Part shown: piece by piece, positions 1 to 9,630 of the stretch
Layout: the number at the start of each line of letters is the position of its first letter
Numbering within the stretch: position 1 is the first letter of the stretch
Assembly: GCA_029239355.1 (NCBI GenBank)
Contig: JAQZAZ010000030.1
Location: 1 to 43,495, forward strand
DNA from: Sphingobacterium sp.
Lineage (GTDB): Bacteria; Bacteroidota; Bacteroidia; Sphingobacteriales; Sphingobacteriaceae
DNA: 43,495 nucleotides
Reading direction: 5' to 3'
Notes under the pieces: generated by a model
Database searches by the model: none
The model's input: the letters and a program-made list of their open reading frames with translations, nothing else
What the model was told of the DNA's origin: nothing
Program-made: the position numbers and the translations under genes

Positions 1-2
1 TA

Positions 3-998
3 ACAGCGGGTCAGCAGCTCGAATTATATTACACCTTAGGAGATGAGACACATGATAAACATGCACCTATTATTATCCCCGATATCGAACACTGTGAAAA
101 TGAAGATTGGAAAAGTAAATTGCATGCAAAAGGTTTTAAAAGTTATATCGCATTCCCGATCGTTGACAATGATGGATTGTTCTTTGGAACCCTCTGCACG
201 ATAGATTATAAAGCCGTGTCAATTGATAGAGAACGGATAGCACCACTATTTGAACTTCTAGCTGAACTGATCAGTTTTCATTTGGGTTCGATCGCCAAAA
301 TAAAAAATACCCAAGCCCTATTAGGTGAAGAATTGCAATACTCTGAACGCAGGGATACGCTATTATCCGTGTTGGGGCATGACCTAAAAAATCCATTGAG
401 TGCTGTCATTACCTTATCGCAATATCTCGCCGACAAACTCGAGAATGCAAAACATAAACAAACGGCCAAGCTTATTTATGATTCGTCCTATAGAATGAAA
501 GATCTAATAGATAACATGCTTGATTTTGCCCGGAGTAAGCTCGGCACGGGAATACATCTGAACAAAAATCTGGTCGAATTAGATAAAGTGATCCTTCAGG
601 CCCTTCGTGAGATCCAAACAAGTGCACCCCACAGAAAAGTACAGACAAATCTCGGAGCAAAACATCCAGTAACATGCGATCATGAGCGTATGGCACAGGT
701 GTTTTCAAATCTCATAGGAAATTCATTCCGGCATGGTTTGGCAGAAAATACAATCGTTATAAAGTCCTCTATTGAAAGTGACAGATTTATCTTCCAGATA
801 GAAAATGATGGCCATAAGATAGCAGCGCCTATATTCAATAACCTATTTAAGCCCTTTGTTGGACGAAAAAACCAGAAAGAAGGTGGCCCGGGATTGGGCC
901 TTTATATTTCCAAACAGATAATCACGGCTCACAGCGGTGATATCCATGTCAAATGCTTTGATGAAAAGGTGGTTTTTACCCTTTGGATCCCAATATGA
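3..998 (+). CDS. Sensor histidine kinase, C-terminal part (5' end outside window)
   Basis: The reading frame is open from the left edge (frame beginning at base 3), so this is the C-terminal part of a longer protein; no start is visible. The first ~80 residues resemble the end of a GAF-type sensor domain (IAFPIVDNDGLFFGTLCTID). A HisKA helix with the phospho-accepting His follows in SVLGHDLKNPL (His codon 378-380). The HATPase domain has an N-box (VFSNLIGNSFRHG) and a glycine box (GPGLGLYISKQII). No membrane segment is seen, so it would be a cytoplasmic kinase that phosphorylates a response regulator not present here. The gene lies left of the first tRNA-end repeat, so it belongs to whatever lies beyond the island. 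Family is secure; the signal is unknown. Confidence 0.9.
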   Translation, partial: TAGQQLELYYTLGDETHDKHAPIIIPDIEHCENEDWKSKLHAKGFKSYIAFPIVDNDGLFFGTLCTIDYKAVSIDRERIAPLFELLAELISFHLGSIAKIKNTQALLGEELQYSERRDTLLSVLGHDLKNPLSAVITLSQYLADKLENAKHKQTAKLIYDSSYRMKDLIDNMLDFARSKLGTGIHLNKNLVELDKVILQALREIQTSAPHRKVQTNLGAKHPVTCDHERMAQVFSNLIGNSFRHGLAENTIVIKSSIESDRFIFQIENDGHKIAAPIFNNLFKPFVGRKNQKEGGPGLGLYISKQIITAHSGDIHVKCFDEKVVFTLWIPI

Positions 999-1300
999 TA
1001 GACACCTTGATCATAACCACACAATTATTTCCAAAGAAAGTACATTTTTATTCGCCTTCTAGGTTAGCCTGAGATATTTGGATTTTTTAGGAATTTAAAA
1101 GTGACAACCAAATAACGAAGAAACATTTTTCATCAGAATGTCTGTTTAAATTAAGTGGAAAATATTATTAATCAAATAGCTAATAATCGAGCGTTTTTCT
1201 ATTCAAACAGTACCATAAATTAATCATAATAAAAACATTCACACAATATATATTGGTCTATGTATATTTTCGATATCTTAGATTTAGGAAACTTGTAAAT
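999..1300. other. Gene-free A+T-rich stretch
   Basis: Between the kinase stop and the first direct repeat I see no convincing coding frame, RNA gene or terminator. Confidence 0.5.
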
Positions 1301-1454
1301 AAATGTTTAAATTAGAATTTCAATAAATAAAAAAAGCACAAAGAACAGCACCAAATTGGGCAAGAATCCCTGAGATACTACCACTAAAAAATGCATTTAA
1401 AAGAAATAAAGGCAATATTATGAAGAAACGTGAAATTCGAATCCCGCCTCTTCC
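1301..1454 (+). repeat. Left direct repeat ending in tRNA 3'-end fragment (att-like)
   Basis: This copy matches 29787-29941 over its whole length: AATTTCAATAAATAAA near the start, ACAGCACCAAATT in the middle, and an exactly identical 39-bp end (1416-1454). The last 19 bases, TTCGAATCCCGCCTCTTCC from 1436, have the form of a tRNA T-loop, 3' T-stem strand and 3' acceptor strand. The sequence just before the T-loop (GTGAAA) cannot pair with the T-stem strand, so it is only the tRNA tail, not a gene. After TTCC the two copies diverge (ACAG here, GCCA on the right). This is the pattern left by site-specific integration into the 3' end of a tRNA gene; the ~120 bp before the tRNA part would be the element's own end. 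Confidence 0.8.
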
Positions 1455-1460
1455 ACAGAC

Positions 1461-1497
1461 AAAAGCGCTTTTAGAGGATTCAGAAAGCGCTTTTTTT
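1461..1497. terminator. Rho-independent-type hairpin after left tRNA fragment
   Basis: Two copies of the self-complementary AAAGCGCTTT (1462-1471 and 1484-1493) form a stem with a 12-base loop, followed by a T run. It follows the tRNA-end fragment by a few bases, as tRNA terminators do, and differs in sequence from the terminator after the right repeat. Confidence 0.7.
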
Positions 1498-1972
1498 GTT
1501 TCTGGAGCAGAGGCAGCACCAAAAACAGAAAAAACCCAATTTATTCCCTGATTCATAAAATTAAAAAATCTATGGACAGAAAACATTCACTTGAATGGAA
1601 ATATAAAATACAGGTCATCAACAACTGTAGCCGTACTTTGAGTGCTCTCTTTACCCAAACATGTGATATTGCCGATGTTACGCTGGTCCCAATCCCCCCA
1701 ATCGAAGATAAAAACAAATCCAGCCTACGACCCCAGTATGCTACAAATTCTTGAAGGTATTAAACCATATTTTCCTAATTGTATATAAGAGAGTTGTTGA
1801 CCTGTGCAGTCGATATGGTTAGCTCGCATGAATCTACCGTTGCTATTTTCTCGATTCTCATTTTTAGATTCTCCCTTCCCATACTTTGTTAGTTTGGTCA
1901 ATTTGATAATAGTTAGATATTTTTAGTAATCCCGAGCGTATTCAATCAAAAATTCTATGAGGGCTTTTCTCA
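1498..1972. other. No gene seen just inside the left island end
   Basis: This is where an integrase gene would be expected for a tRNA-targeted element. I find none. A 60-codon frame at 1572-1754 has no recognisable features and is not supported. Confidence 0.5.
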
Positions 1973-2527
1973 TTAAATCAGCGCAAATATAGATATTGCC
2001 AAAGTAAATATGATCCCAACCACAAAAACAAAGGTTTTTAAAGGTTTTTCCTCATTTCCTTTTATGCTGATCTTGAACAGAAGTCTAAGAATTAAATAGA
2101 ATACGTAGTTGATTGCACGGGCGGAGAAAACAATCAGGGACATCATACAAATAAAAGCAACAGTCCCTAAGCCGATGAGCATATCCCTAAAAATCGGACC
2201 GGGTAATGGTACATTGGAAAGAGACTGGGATCCGGGAAAAAGGTCTAAAGGAATATGGAACAAAAGGATGGCAACTATGCCAAATAATGTAAAAATTATT
2301 ACATATTTTAAAAGAAGCCTTCTGTCAAAATTCCCCAATAAAAAAATCATCAGCACAACGGTACTGTAAAGTATTACCGGATTTCTAAGTGGATTTTTTA
2401 TCGAATCGGGCCCAAATATTTTTGAGCTGAAAAGGTCAATAATAGCCAGTCCGATAAAAGGCCAGCATGCCCATCGCATAGTTTTCTTCTTTGTCTCACT
2501 ATAAGGTTCAGTAATAATTGATTCCAT
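1973..2527 (-). CDS. Hypothetical multi-pass membrane protein
   Basis: I do not recognise the family. The product (about 184 residues from the ATG at 2527) has roughly five hydrophobic segments: WPFIGLAIIDLF, a long one around VILYSTVVLMIFLLG, one after KYVIIFTLFGIVAILLF, one around LIGLGTVAFICMMSLIVF, and a C-terminal VFVVGIIFTLAISIFALI. The frame also runs up to a TTG at 2569. I prefer the ATG because the stop of a small upstream peptide lies one base before it (TGAGATG), which suggests coupled translation. It is separated by a gene-poor stretch from the biosynthetic operon, so a role there is unproven; immunity would be a guess. Confidence 0.6.
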   Translation of the reverse strand: MESIITEPYSETKKKTMRWACWPFIGLAIIDLFSSKIFGPDSIKNPLRNPVILYSTVVLMIFLLGNFDRRLLLKYVIIFTLFGIVAILLFHIPLDLFPGSQSLSNVPLPGPIFRDMLIGLGTVAFICMMSLIVFSARAINYVFYLILRLLFKISIKGNEEKPLKTFVFVVGIIFTLAISIFALI

Positions 2528-2528
2528 C

Positions 2529-2654
2529 TCAACTTTCAACCTTGGAATGGAAATTATTGACTTTTGCAATAACTACAGTGTTAGTTATTGCGTTCTCTAC
2601 ACGCGTTAGAATTAGGATTAATACACCTAAAACTGTTAAAATTAATTCTCCCAT
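2529..2654 (-). CDS. Possible 41-residue single-TM peptide
   Basis: An ATG frame of 41 codons begins with one hydrophobic helix (ELILTVLGVLILIL) followed by a short polar tail ending KVES. Its TGA sits one base upstream of the ATG of the membrane protein at 1973-2527, so the two could be translationally coupled. There is no homologue I can name. A chance frame is quite possible at this length; the coupling and hydrophobic pattern are the only support. Confidence 0.35.
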   Translation of the reverse strand: MGELILTVLGVLILILTRVENAITNTVVIAKVNNFHSKVES

Positions 2655-3205
2655 AATATAAATATTTCATTACGTAAAAGATAGCAGAAAAATTAAAACC
2701 GGCCTGAATAATACCGGAGTTGCCGCAAGGCTACAGGATATTGACGGGTCCATAGCACCGCTGTTAATATGGATTATGCAATATATGGCTGAGATTTCAA
2801 TTTTAAAAATTTACTACAAACCTTCACCGCGATATAAGCAACATTTTCATAGCCAAATTTTACATTTAAAGAAATTACAAGTTTGATTATCAGTATTTTA
2901 CAATATTAGAGAACAAATTTCATTCTTAAGATTTGTAAAATCAAAAAAATGCCATCTACATTTGCTATGAAACAAATATAGATGAACATCTTTCTTAGGT
3001 CTTATCTCACGACAAAGCCCAAATTATAATCACTAGTTTTTATGATATTTAAATATAAAAAAAATAAATAAAACAACAAAACATTAAAAAAAAATAAAAC
3101 ATACAGCAAAACTTTCCAAATAAATTAAATATTTTTTTCAGACATACACACAATTGCTTATTGAGTATATAGAAGTTTTTTTTAGGAACGAAAGTTAAGT
3201 AAAAG
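2655..3205. other. Gene-poor stretch downstream of the biosynthetic operon
   Basis: No intact gene is recognised. A plus-strand frame is open for 74 codons (2662-2883) without an early ATG, which may be a remnant or chance. The part from about 3045 to 3190 is almost pure A+T. The minus-strand operon ends into this region, but I see no clear terminator hairpin. Confidence 0.45.
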
Positions 3206-4675
3206 CTAGTTTATATTTAAGACACGCGGGTCTTGATATATTTTCTGAATAAGATCTTTAGTCGACTTATGGATAGAAGTTGTTAATATAACGATCTGTC
3301 CGTTTTGATCCTTGACAAAATTGGCTTCGGGAATAGATCCTTTATCGTTATCTCCCTTAGTAAACACATTCGGCCGGATTATTTCAATAAGTTCAGATGC
3401 TGTATCGTTTTCGATATTCCCAAAGGCAACAATATGATCGACGGCCCCGAAGCTAGATAGCACATCTATTCTATCCTTTAAAGAATTCAATGGTTTATAC
3501 CCCTTTAGTCTTTGAATACTATCATCTGTGTTTATTCCAATCATCAAAATTTCTCCATATTCCTTGGATCTATTTAAAAAACCAACGTGCCCACTATGTA
3601 TGACATCAAAACATCCGTTGGTAAATACAATTTTCTTCCCGCGAGCTCTATAGTAGGCACATACGTCTTTCAATTTAGACTTATTTGTAATAAACTTCTC
3701 GCTTAATGACAAATAGGCATTTAACTCTTCTCTAGTGCAAAACGATGTATTTTTTTTCTCTAATCCGATTCTCGCAGCAGTAGATGCTATTTCGGCAGCT
3801 TGTGGTATAGGTATTTTAGACAAAATGGATAATAAAAATGCTCCCATATAGGTATCTCCGGCTCCAGAAGTATGATGTGGTTCTATTTTATGCGGAGGAC
3901 ACCAATACATATAATTTCCAGCTTCAAAAATAAGCGAACCTTCCTTGTCAAGTGTTACCGCTGTGATAAAAGCATGGGTTGAATTATATATATTACTTCC
4001 TAATTCGGAAATTTGCTTTTTTCTTTCTACATTTTGGCTTCGCAAATCCAGCAAGGAAACCAACTCAGAATAATTTGGTTTAACCAAATCTGGAGAGAGT
4101 TCTTTGAAAAAGCCCAACCTTTTAGAGTCTATAGCAATGAATTTCCGATTCACAGTCTGTACTTTCTTCAATCGCAGAACAAAATGTCCTGACAATAAGC
4201 CCTTATTATAATCTGATATTAATATTGCATCATAATTTTCATGATTTGAACAGATGAGAGAAATCAGTTTTTCTTCAACCTCCCTACTCACTTCAGAATC
4301 GGTCCCTTGATCATAACGAACAACAACCTGACTACCAGCAATCACTCTAGTTTTTACAATAGTCGCCCTTTCATCAGAAACGATAAGCTGTCCGTCAATG
4401 TTCTCGCTTTTTAACATATCCATAGCCAAACGCCCGTTCTCATCATTCCCTATAACAGAAAAAAAAGTAACTTTTGCACCTAACTTTTTTAAATTGAATG
4501 CGGCATTACCAGCCCCTCCCAATCTAAGTGTTTCGGAAAGTATATCAACAACAGGAACAGGAGCCTCAGGATTTATCCTCGTCGTTACACCTTGAAGATA
4601 TTTATCAAGTATTAGGTCACCAATAACTAATATTGAAAAGTTTTTAAAATTTGAAAGAAAATTATTGCTCATCAT
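3206..4675 (-). CDS. hldE: Bifunctional heptose-7-P kinase / heptose-1-P adenylyltransferase (HldE)
   Basis: In ADP-heptose synthesis, HldE phosphorylates D-glycero-D-manno-heptose 7-phosphate at C1 and later adds AMP to heptose 1-phosphate. The 489-residue protein has the family's two domains. Residues ~1-320 are a PfkB/ribokinase-type kinase (VIGDLILDKYLQG, the GGAGNAAFNLKKLGAKV glycine motif, the C-terminal TSGAGDTYMGAFL with the catalytic Asp). Residues ~345-489 are a nucleotidyltransferase (FTNGCFDVIHSGHVGFL, the HxGH motif). Length is normal for HldE. It is the last gene of the minus-strand operon, after the decayed GT25 segment. Its adenylyltransferase activity duplicates the stand-alone protein at 21083-21595, so the kinase may be the essential contribution. 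Two adjacent ATGs (4675, 4672) are equally possible starts. Confidence 0.93.
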   Translation of the reverse strand: MMSNNFLSNFKNFSILVIGDLILDKYLQGVTTRINPEAPVPVVDILSETLRLGGAGNAAFNLKKLGAKVTFFSVIGNDENGRLAMDMLKSENIDGQLIVSDERATIVKTRVIAGSQVVVRYDQGTDSEVSREVEEKLISLICSNHENYDAILISDYNKGLLSGHFVLRLKKVQTVNRKFIAIDSKRLGFFKELSPDLVKPNYSELVSLLDLRSQNVERKKQISELGSNIYNSTHAFITAVTLDKEGSLIFEAGNYMYWCPPHKIEPHHTSGAGDTYMGAFLLSILSKIPIPQAAEIASTAARIGLEKKNTSFCTREELNAYLSLSEKFITNKSKLKDVCAYYRARGKKIVFTNGCFDVIHSGHVGFLNRSKEYGEILMIGINTDDSIQRLKGYKPLNSLKDRIDVLSSFGAVDHIVAFGNIENDTASELIEIIRPNVFTKGDNDKGSIPEANFVKDQNGQIVILTTSIHKSTKDLIQKIYQDPRVLNIN

Positions 4676-4740
4676 AATACATTTATTCTAAACCCACTAA
4701 TAGCTTGCCGTAAATTTCAGTTAATATAGAATGAGAAATT

Positions 4741-5331
4741 TTAGCGATATAACTTCTCATGAATTATCCTACTCGTTTCCTGGAATGCTCTTTCCATTTT
4801 ATTTTCAAAATAACTATCACTTATATCTGAATAACCAAAGTTTTTTGTGCAGAAATAAATGGATAAATCACTAATTTTCTATTACTCAAACTCGCTATTT
4901 TTAAATCTGCGCAATCTCCTTCTACAAACTCGGCACCCATAATACATTCGAAAATGATTTGAAAATTATAGTAAATTGGGTACATGTAAAATCATCGACA
5001 GAAACAAGATTTCTTTGAACTCGCTCCCCCCCTCCAAAAAAACAATTCCTCCGAATAAAACATCGGCATTAAGTCGTGATGCATGATTAATAGCAAAAAA
5101 TAATTTTGCCTCAGTAATGCCTTTTGTAAATTCATGGTCATCTTCACATATCAATACATATTGATGTCCGCATCGGAGGCTTTCCCTAGTAATTTGTTTA
5201 ATAGTCAACCATAATCCAATTTTTCCATCTCTGGTTTCTATCGCGTCGATAACAGATATATTAAATTCAAATTTATCTCTAAATTCGTTCAACAAATGTT
5301 TTCATCTTTCTGTCCTAATTTTCAAAGTTGA
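4741..5331 (-). pseudogene. Decayed GT25-type glycosyltransferase domain (old C-terminal half of the upstream gene)
   Basis: This stretch continues the frame of the gene at 5332-7113 past its TAG, then meets a TGA after ~10 codons and is open again from 5295. It aligns by eye with the C-terminal GT25 domain of the 811-residue paralogue: IGLWLTIKQI against LGLWYTVKHI, VLICEDDHEF against ILICEDDHEF. A frameshift near 4990 moves the homology to another frame (SVDDFTCTQF against SVDGFACTQF). Further shifts follow before RKLVIYPFIS (against RKLVIYPYIS) and FGYSDIS (against FGYSDVT), with the old stop at 4741. Two in-frame stops plus at least two or three frameshifts indicate real decay, not one sequencing error. 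GT25 enzymes transfer hexoses, often in LOS synthesis. Confidence 0.85.
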
Positions 5332-7113
5332 CTACACGCCCCCTCTTAGATAAGTTCTCTTTTTAACTAATCCCAAAAGATCCAAACGAGCCGAACATTT
5401 GGTCTCCAGATATTCCACAAGCATATCACAAGTTATCGTATCAGCACTTACACTTTGCTCCTGAAAGCTCATATAATCCATTGGACATTTCGAAAGCGGC
5501 AAAAGTATCGCCTCACCTTCGATTGCCGCGTTTTTCATAGCTACGCAACATTGGGTGAGCTTACTCATTCCCCACCAATTATTCGGATGATAGGATCTCT
5601 CTGATTCTTGTTGTCCCGTATATGTTAATAATAATGGACAATCCGCTGCAGCGATAACATTGTGATTAATTAAATTTGAATAGATCCCATCAGCTAAATG
5701 CATCAAACCCGTACAGGGCCCTATAACTGTTTTTACATTCCTATTACCAATAAGACACATTACTTTACGTAATGCCAAATTTTCCACTGGGACTATTTGA
5801 TTGACGAATGATTCTAATGAACTTCGTAACCATTTTTTCTCATTCAAGCTATTTTCATTCACGAGAATTATCTTATTACTTGAATCCTGTTGCAATAAAT
5901 ATTTTAGAAAATAGGATACCTCAAGATCACTAATAACTTTTTTGGATGAAGATGAACCAAGCAAAAAAATGTGCAATTTATCTGTTTCGGAAACTCCATA
6001 ATGTTCTAACCATTTGTCCCCCCAATCAATTTCCTGATCTGTTAAAGCTATTTCACGAAATTCCGCTGATTTATAGGATAAACCACTATTTATTAGCCTA
6101 TCACCATATTTAATATATGGAATATTTGCATTAAAATCCAATGTCGCACCTTTTGATTCAATACCAGGATTGTCAACCATAAAGGTATAAAAGATCGTAC
6201 GGCTTATTTGGAAGGAACAAGATCTCAAATACCATAAGTATTTCAAAAAAATATCTTTATAGCATAAAATTATATCAAAATTTTGCTGGAATAAATACTC
6301 CCAACTAATATTTAATAGCTTAATTCTTTCGGGTAGAGAATTTCTATAACATTCACAAACTATCTCATACACAATTGGATTTACAATATTGATGGTAACC
6401 CTGCAATAGTCTGGAAAATTTTTCAAAAGGCTTCTCAATCTAGAAAGCCAGAAAAAAGTATCTCCAATAAAGGCAGGTCTGCAATAATCATCTAAAATCA
6501 GTATATCGCTGATAGATTGCGATCTCACCCTTTCATTGAAGTCAGATACTAAAGGTAAAAGCTCGGGTATTAAAGACTCTTGTTTAGCATAATCAAAATT
6601 AACCAAAGATCTATTAATCTCTTTTTTAAATTCTGAAATAGCCTCAATATTCGCAGAACTTCGTTCAAATTCAAAAAGCCCCCCCTTTGTGAATAATGTA
6701 CCGATCTCACTAAATATCATTTCGCAAGGATACTGTACCTCCGTAAATGAAATCAACCTTAAATCATTGCATCTTCCATAATTTTGGACAATATGCTCTT
6801 TTAGAGACATCTGAAGCTCAGGAATACATATAATAATCTCGTAATTCAACATGTCAATTTCATTCCATGTATTTCGAAAACAATGTCCTTCAAAGAAATT
6901 CAACAATTTGCTATTAGGCTCCCAAAATTCCTCAAATCCAAATAAAGACCTATTATTGATATGTATATTATGATTTTTGATACCCAATATATGTTTTAGA
7001 ATAAAAACTGCAACGTATAATTGTTTAAGAAAGACGACGTTAGTACCATTTCTAACAAAGTCATGAGAATCGCAAAGAATAAGGATTTTATTTTCTGTTA
7101 CCATAATCATCAT
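5332..7113 (-). CDS. GT9/heptosyltransferase-like protein
   Basis: This 593-residue protein is a paralogue of the N-terminal ~600 residues of the next gene upstream. Its clearest family signal is VIGPCTGLMHLADG near residue 466, which resembles the nucleotide-sugar site of ADP-heptose:LPS heptosyltransferases (GT9; typical form GPxxxxMHLA). A Rossmann-like stretch (LHIFLLGSSSSKKVI) precedes it. The N-terminal ~200 residues are an extension that I cannot assign. No signal peptide or TM segment is seen, so it should act in the cytoplasm. With the ADP-heptose genes in the same operon, heptose transfer is the natural guess, with peptide as a possible acceptor. Protein heptosyltransferases of the TibC/AAH type are GT9-like and use ADP-heptose. 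The gene once carried a GT25 domain, now lost to stop codons. Confidence 0.72.
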   Translation of the reverse strand: MMIMVTENKILILCDSHDFVRNGTNVVFLKQLYVAVFILKHILGIKNHNIHINNRSLFGFEEFWEPNSKLLNFFEGHCFRNTWNEIDMLNYEIIICIPELQMSLKEHIVQNYGRCNDLRLISFTEVQYPCEMIFSEIGTLFTKGGLFEFERSSANIEAISEFKKEINRSLVNFDYAKQESLIPELLPLVSDFNERVRSQSISDILILDDYCRPAFIGDTFFWLSRLRSLLKNFPDYCRVTINIVNPIVYEIVCECYRNSLPERIKLLNISWEYLFQQNFDIILCYKDIFLKYLWYLRSCSFQISRTIFYTFMVDNPGIESKGATLDFNANIPYIKYGDRLINSGLSYKSAEFREIALTDQEIDWGDKWLEHYGVSETDKLHIFLLGSSSSKKVISDLEVSYFLKYLLQQDSSNKIILVNENSLNEKKWLRSSLESFVNQIVPVENLALRKVMCLIGNRNVKTVIGPCTGLMHLADGIYSNLINHNVIAAADCPLLLTYTGQQESERSYHPNNWWGMSKLTQCCVAMKNAAIEGEAILLPLSKCPMDYMSFQEQSVSADTITCDMLVEYLETKCSARLDLLGLVKKRTYLRGGV

Positions 7114-7194
7114 TGTAACTTATTTCTGATCGAACAAAATGAAGGGTTTCTCTTTCAGAATTTATAATACCAGCAATTTGAAGATTAAGTAATT

Positions 7195-9630
7195 TTAGAT
7201 CACAATCGGCGTAAGTTTATCTATTAAAGCAGTTTGTATAAGCTTTGATGTTGATAAAAAACAATTTTGCATCTTGTCCTCGTAATATCCGCTTGTCACA
7301 TCTGAATACCCGAAGTCCTTTTGTATTGAAATGTAAGGGTAAATAACAAGCTTTCTCTCACTTACTTCTGAAAATTTTAAATCAATACAATCTGTTGCCG
7401 CAAATTCGATTTTTAACAATTTAGTATAGAACTCCTTGAATAAAACCATAAATTGGGTACATGCAAACCCATCCACCGAAATAAGATCTTTGTAGACAAG
7501 TTTTACTTCCCCATTAAGACCACCTACACCACCTAATAATATATCAGACCTCAATTCTAGCGCATTTTCAATCGCTGCAAACAAAGACTCTTTTGAATAA
7601 TGTGACGTGAATTCATGGTCATCCTCACATATCAAAATATAATCATAGTCTTTCTCTAATGCACTTTCTATAATATGTTTAACTGTATACCATAGCCCTA
7701 GGTTGCCGAATTTATGTTTGACAGCCTCAATTATTGTCCAATTGAATTCATGTTTTCCCGAAAACTGAATTTCAATATTTGCCCTCCTATCAAATCGTTC
7801 TTTGAGGTTTATTATGTATGTAGGTATTGTCTTCTCCAAGCTCTTTATTTCTTTACAATTTGGAGTAAGAATATGAGAGAAGTCAATTCCTAACCTTCTT
7901 AATGGATTGGATAATCTGTCAATTATATAATTAAGTAACATTTCGTGTTTTATATCAAACACACATCTACTATCCTGATAAAATGATGCTGGTGTGTCCG
8001 GGCTTTCATCCAAAGAAATCAAACACTCCTCGCCTTCACTGCCGGTAGGTTTATAAAATACACAACAATGCGTCAAATCTGAATCTTTCCACCAAAATTG
8101 AGGAGTATAGTTATAAACCTGTGGTTGCTTTCCTGTATAAGTTAATAATACCGGAACCTTATCCAGATCAATAATTTTATGATTTAACAAATATCTATAC
8201 AAGTCATTTGATGCATGCATCAAACCTGTACAAGGACCAATAATAATAGAAAATCTGGAATTGGCTAGGATACTCATCACACTTCGTAATTCCAGATCCG
8301 ATAAAAGCACTAGTTTTTTGCGCTCGACCTCGTCTAAGGCACCTGCTATCCACTTAGCTTCATTTTCTCTATTGCAAACTAAAAGAACCTTTACTGATCC
8401 ACTTACATTACATAGTTTTTTGATCAGTTTTAATTTCTCAAGCTCGTTGATTACCTTTGCAAACCCAGATGCGCCATGAAGAATACCTATTAATTTGTCT
8501 GTTTTCTGTATACCTTTTCCAACGAGCCATTCTTCTGCGAAGTCCACTTCTGTTTTTAATAGAGAAATTTCATTGAAAAGTCTATCTCGATATTTCTTAT
8601 CAGCAATTTCAAGCCTACCGTTAAATCCCTTTCGCTTAATATTTGTTATAAAATCAAATGTTTGCTGGCCCTCCTTTACATCACTTGCATCGTCTATTGT
8701 GTATGTAAAAAATAGGTTATTATTAAAAAATGAGGCATCATTCTTGCGATAATAGGCATAAAACTTTGCCGTTATATCACTATTTATCAATATTAGATCA
8801 TAATCTCCAAAAGAAATCTCATCCCAATGGTCATTCGTAATCGTTTTACCATCCTTTAGAAAACCATGAAAAATAGTAGAAATTGTACTCGCAGCAGCCG
8901 AGTTGGCTATGTTTAGTCGTATTTCACATTTTTCCTCAAATAAAGCAAATATTTTTTTTATCCTTGGAAACCAATCTACAGCATCACCTATATAATTATT
9001 CTTATCATATAACTCTAAAATCAAAACGCTTTTTATTTTATCCAAAACCAAACGCCTATTAAAGTTTTCAATAATAATAGATAAATCGGGAATAAGAGAC
9101 TCTTGACGACTTCTATTAAATTCACAAATAGTTTTATCAAACTCTTGCTTAAATGTAGCAAGTTCGGGATCTTTCTTTTGCTTCTCATTAAGCGCAAGAA
9201 GCCCATCTTTTGTAAATAATGTTCCAATAGAACTAAAAAGCATTTCCCGATCAAAATCTAAGTCCAAGATGGAATATATTCTAGAATAATCGAAAATCGT
9301 ATGTTTTAATACAATCAATGACTGTAAAATTTGCTGATTAGCAGGATGAGTAATAATCAAGTCATAATTCAGAAAATCCAGCTCTTTCCATTCCTTCTGA
9401 AAAAGATAGGGGGATAAAAATTCCTGCATAGGAGTTTTTTCCTCCCAAAAAACATCAAACCCAAAGAATGAATTATTACAAATTTGAATTGTCCTATCCC
9501 CTTCTGCAAAATATTTATTTAATAGATAAACCAGAACATATAATTGTTTTAGTATTCCTTTGTTAATGCTATTGTATTTAATACAATCATATGTATCGCA
9601 AACAATTAGAACTTTTTTTATTTTAGTCAT
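7195..9630 (-). CDS. GT9-like / GT25 fusion glycosyltransferase
   Basis: The 811-residue protein carries two enzymes. Residues 1 to ~590 are GT9/heptosyltransferase-like, with IIGPCTGLMHASN near residue 465 and IGILHGASGFAKVINELEK before it. Residues ~600-811 are a GT25 domain: TYIINLKERFDRR, then YDYILICEDDHEF near 665-673 with the acidic donor/metal motif, then CTQFMVLFKEFYTK and DCIDLKF. Both domains would work in the cytoplasm, so the enzyme could add a heptose and then extend it with a hexose. Its start overlaps the stop of the ABC exporter gene by four bases (ATGA), which places both in one operon. The gene at 5332-7113 is a duplicate with a broken GT25 half. The family calls are good; donor and acceptor are inferred. 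Confidence 0.78.
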   Translation of the reverse strand: MTKIKKVLIVCDTYDCIKYNSINKGILKQLYVLVYLLNKYFAEGDRTIQICNNSFFGFDVFWEEKTPMQEFLSPYLFQKEWKELDFLNYDLIITHPANQQILQSLIVLKHTIFDYSRIYSILDLDFDREMLFSSIGTLFTKDGLLALNEKQKKDPELATFKQEFDKTICEFNRSRQESLIPDLSIIIENFNRRLVLDKIKSVLILELYDKNNYIGDAVDWFPRIKKIFALFEEKCEIRLNIANSAAASTISTIFHGFLKDGKTITNDHWDEISFGDYDLILINSDITAKFYAYYRKNDASFFNNNLFFTYTIDDASDVKEGQQTFDFITNIKRKGFNGRLEIADKKYRDRLFNEISLLKTEVDFAEEWLVGKGIQKTDKLIGILHGASGFAKVINELEKLKLIKKLCNVSGSVKVLLVCNRENEAKWIAGALDEVERKKLVLLSDLELRSVMSILANSRFSIIIGPCTGLMHASNDLYRYLLNHKIIDLDKVPVLLTYTGKQPQVYNYTPQFWWKDSDLTHCCVFYKPTGSEGEECLISLDESPDTPASFYQDSRCVFDIKHEMLLNYIIDRLSNPLRRLGIDFSHILTPNCKEIKSLEKTIPTYIINLKERFDRRANIEIQFSGKHEFNWTIIEAVKHKFGNLGLWYTVKHIIESALEKDYDYILICEDDHEFTSHYSKESLFAAIENALELRSDILLGGVGGLNGEVKLVYKDLISVDGFACTQFMVLFKEFYTKLLKIEFAATDCIDLKFSEVSERKLVIYPYISIQKDFGYSDVTSGYYEDKMQNCFLSTSKLIQTALIDKLTPIVI

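Noticed and set aside
1320..1586. 88-codon minus-strand frame containing CGRGGIR
   Set aside because: It is the antisense of the tRNA 3'-end fragment and repeat; such 'GRGGIR' proteins are a known artefact of tRNA ends.
1572..1754. 60-codon plus-strand frame
   Set aside because: No domain, no upstream signals, odd composition; length is within chance.
2662..2886. 74-codon open stretch on the plus strand
   Set aside because: It has no early start codon and no recognisable family; it may be a remnant but cannot be supported.
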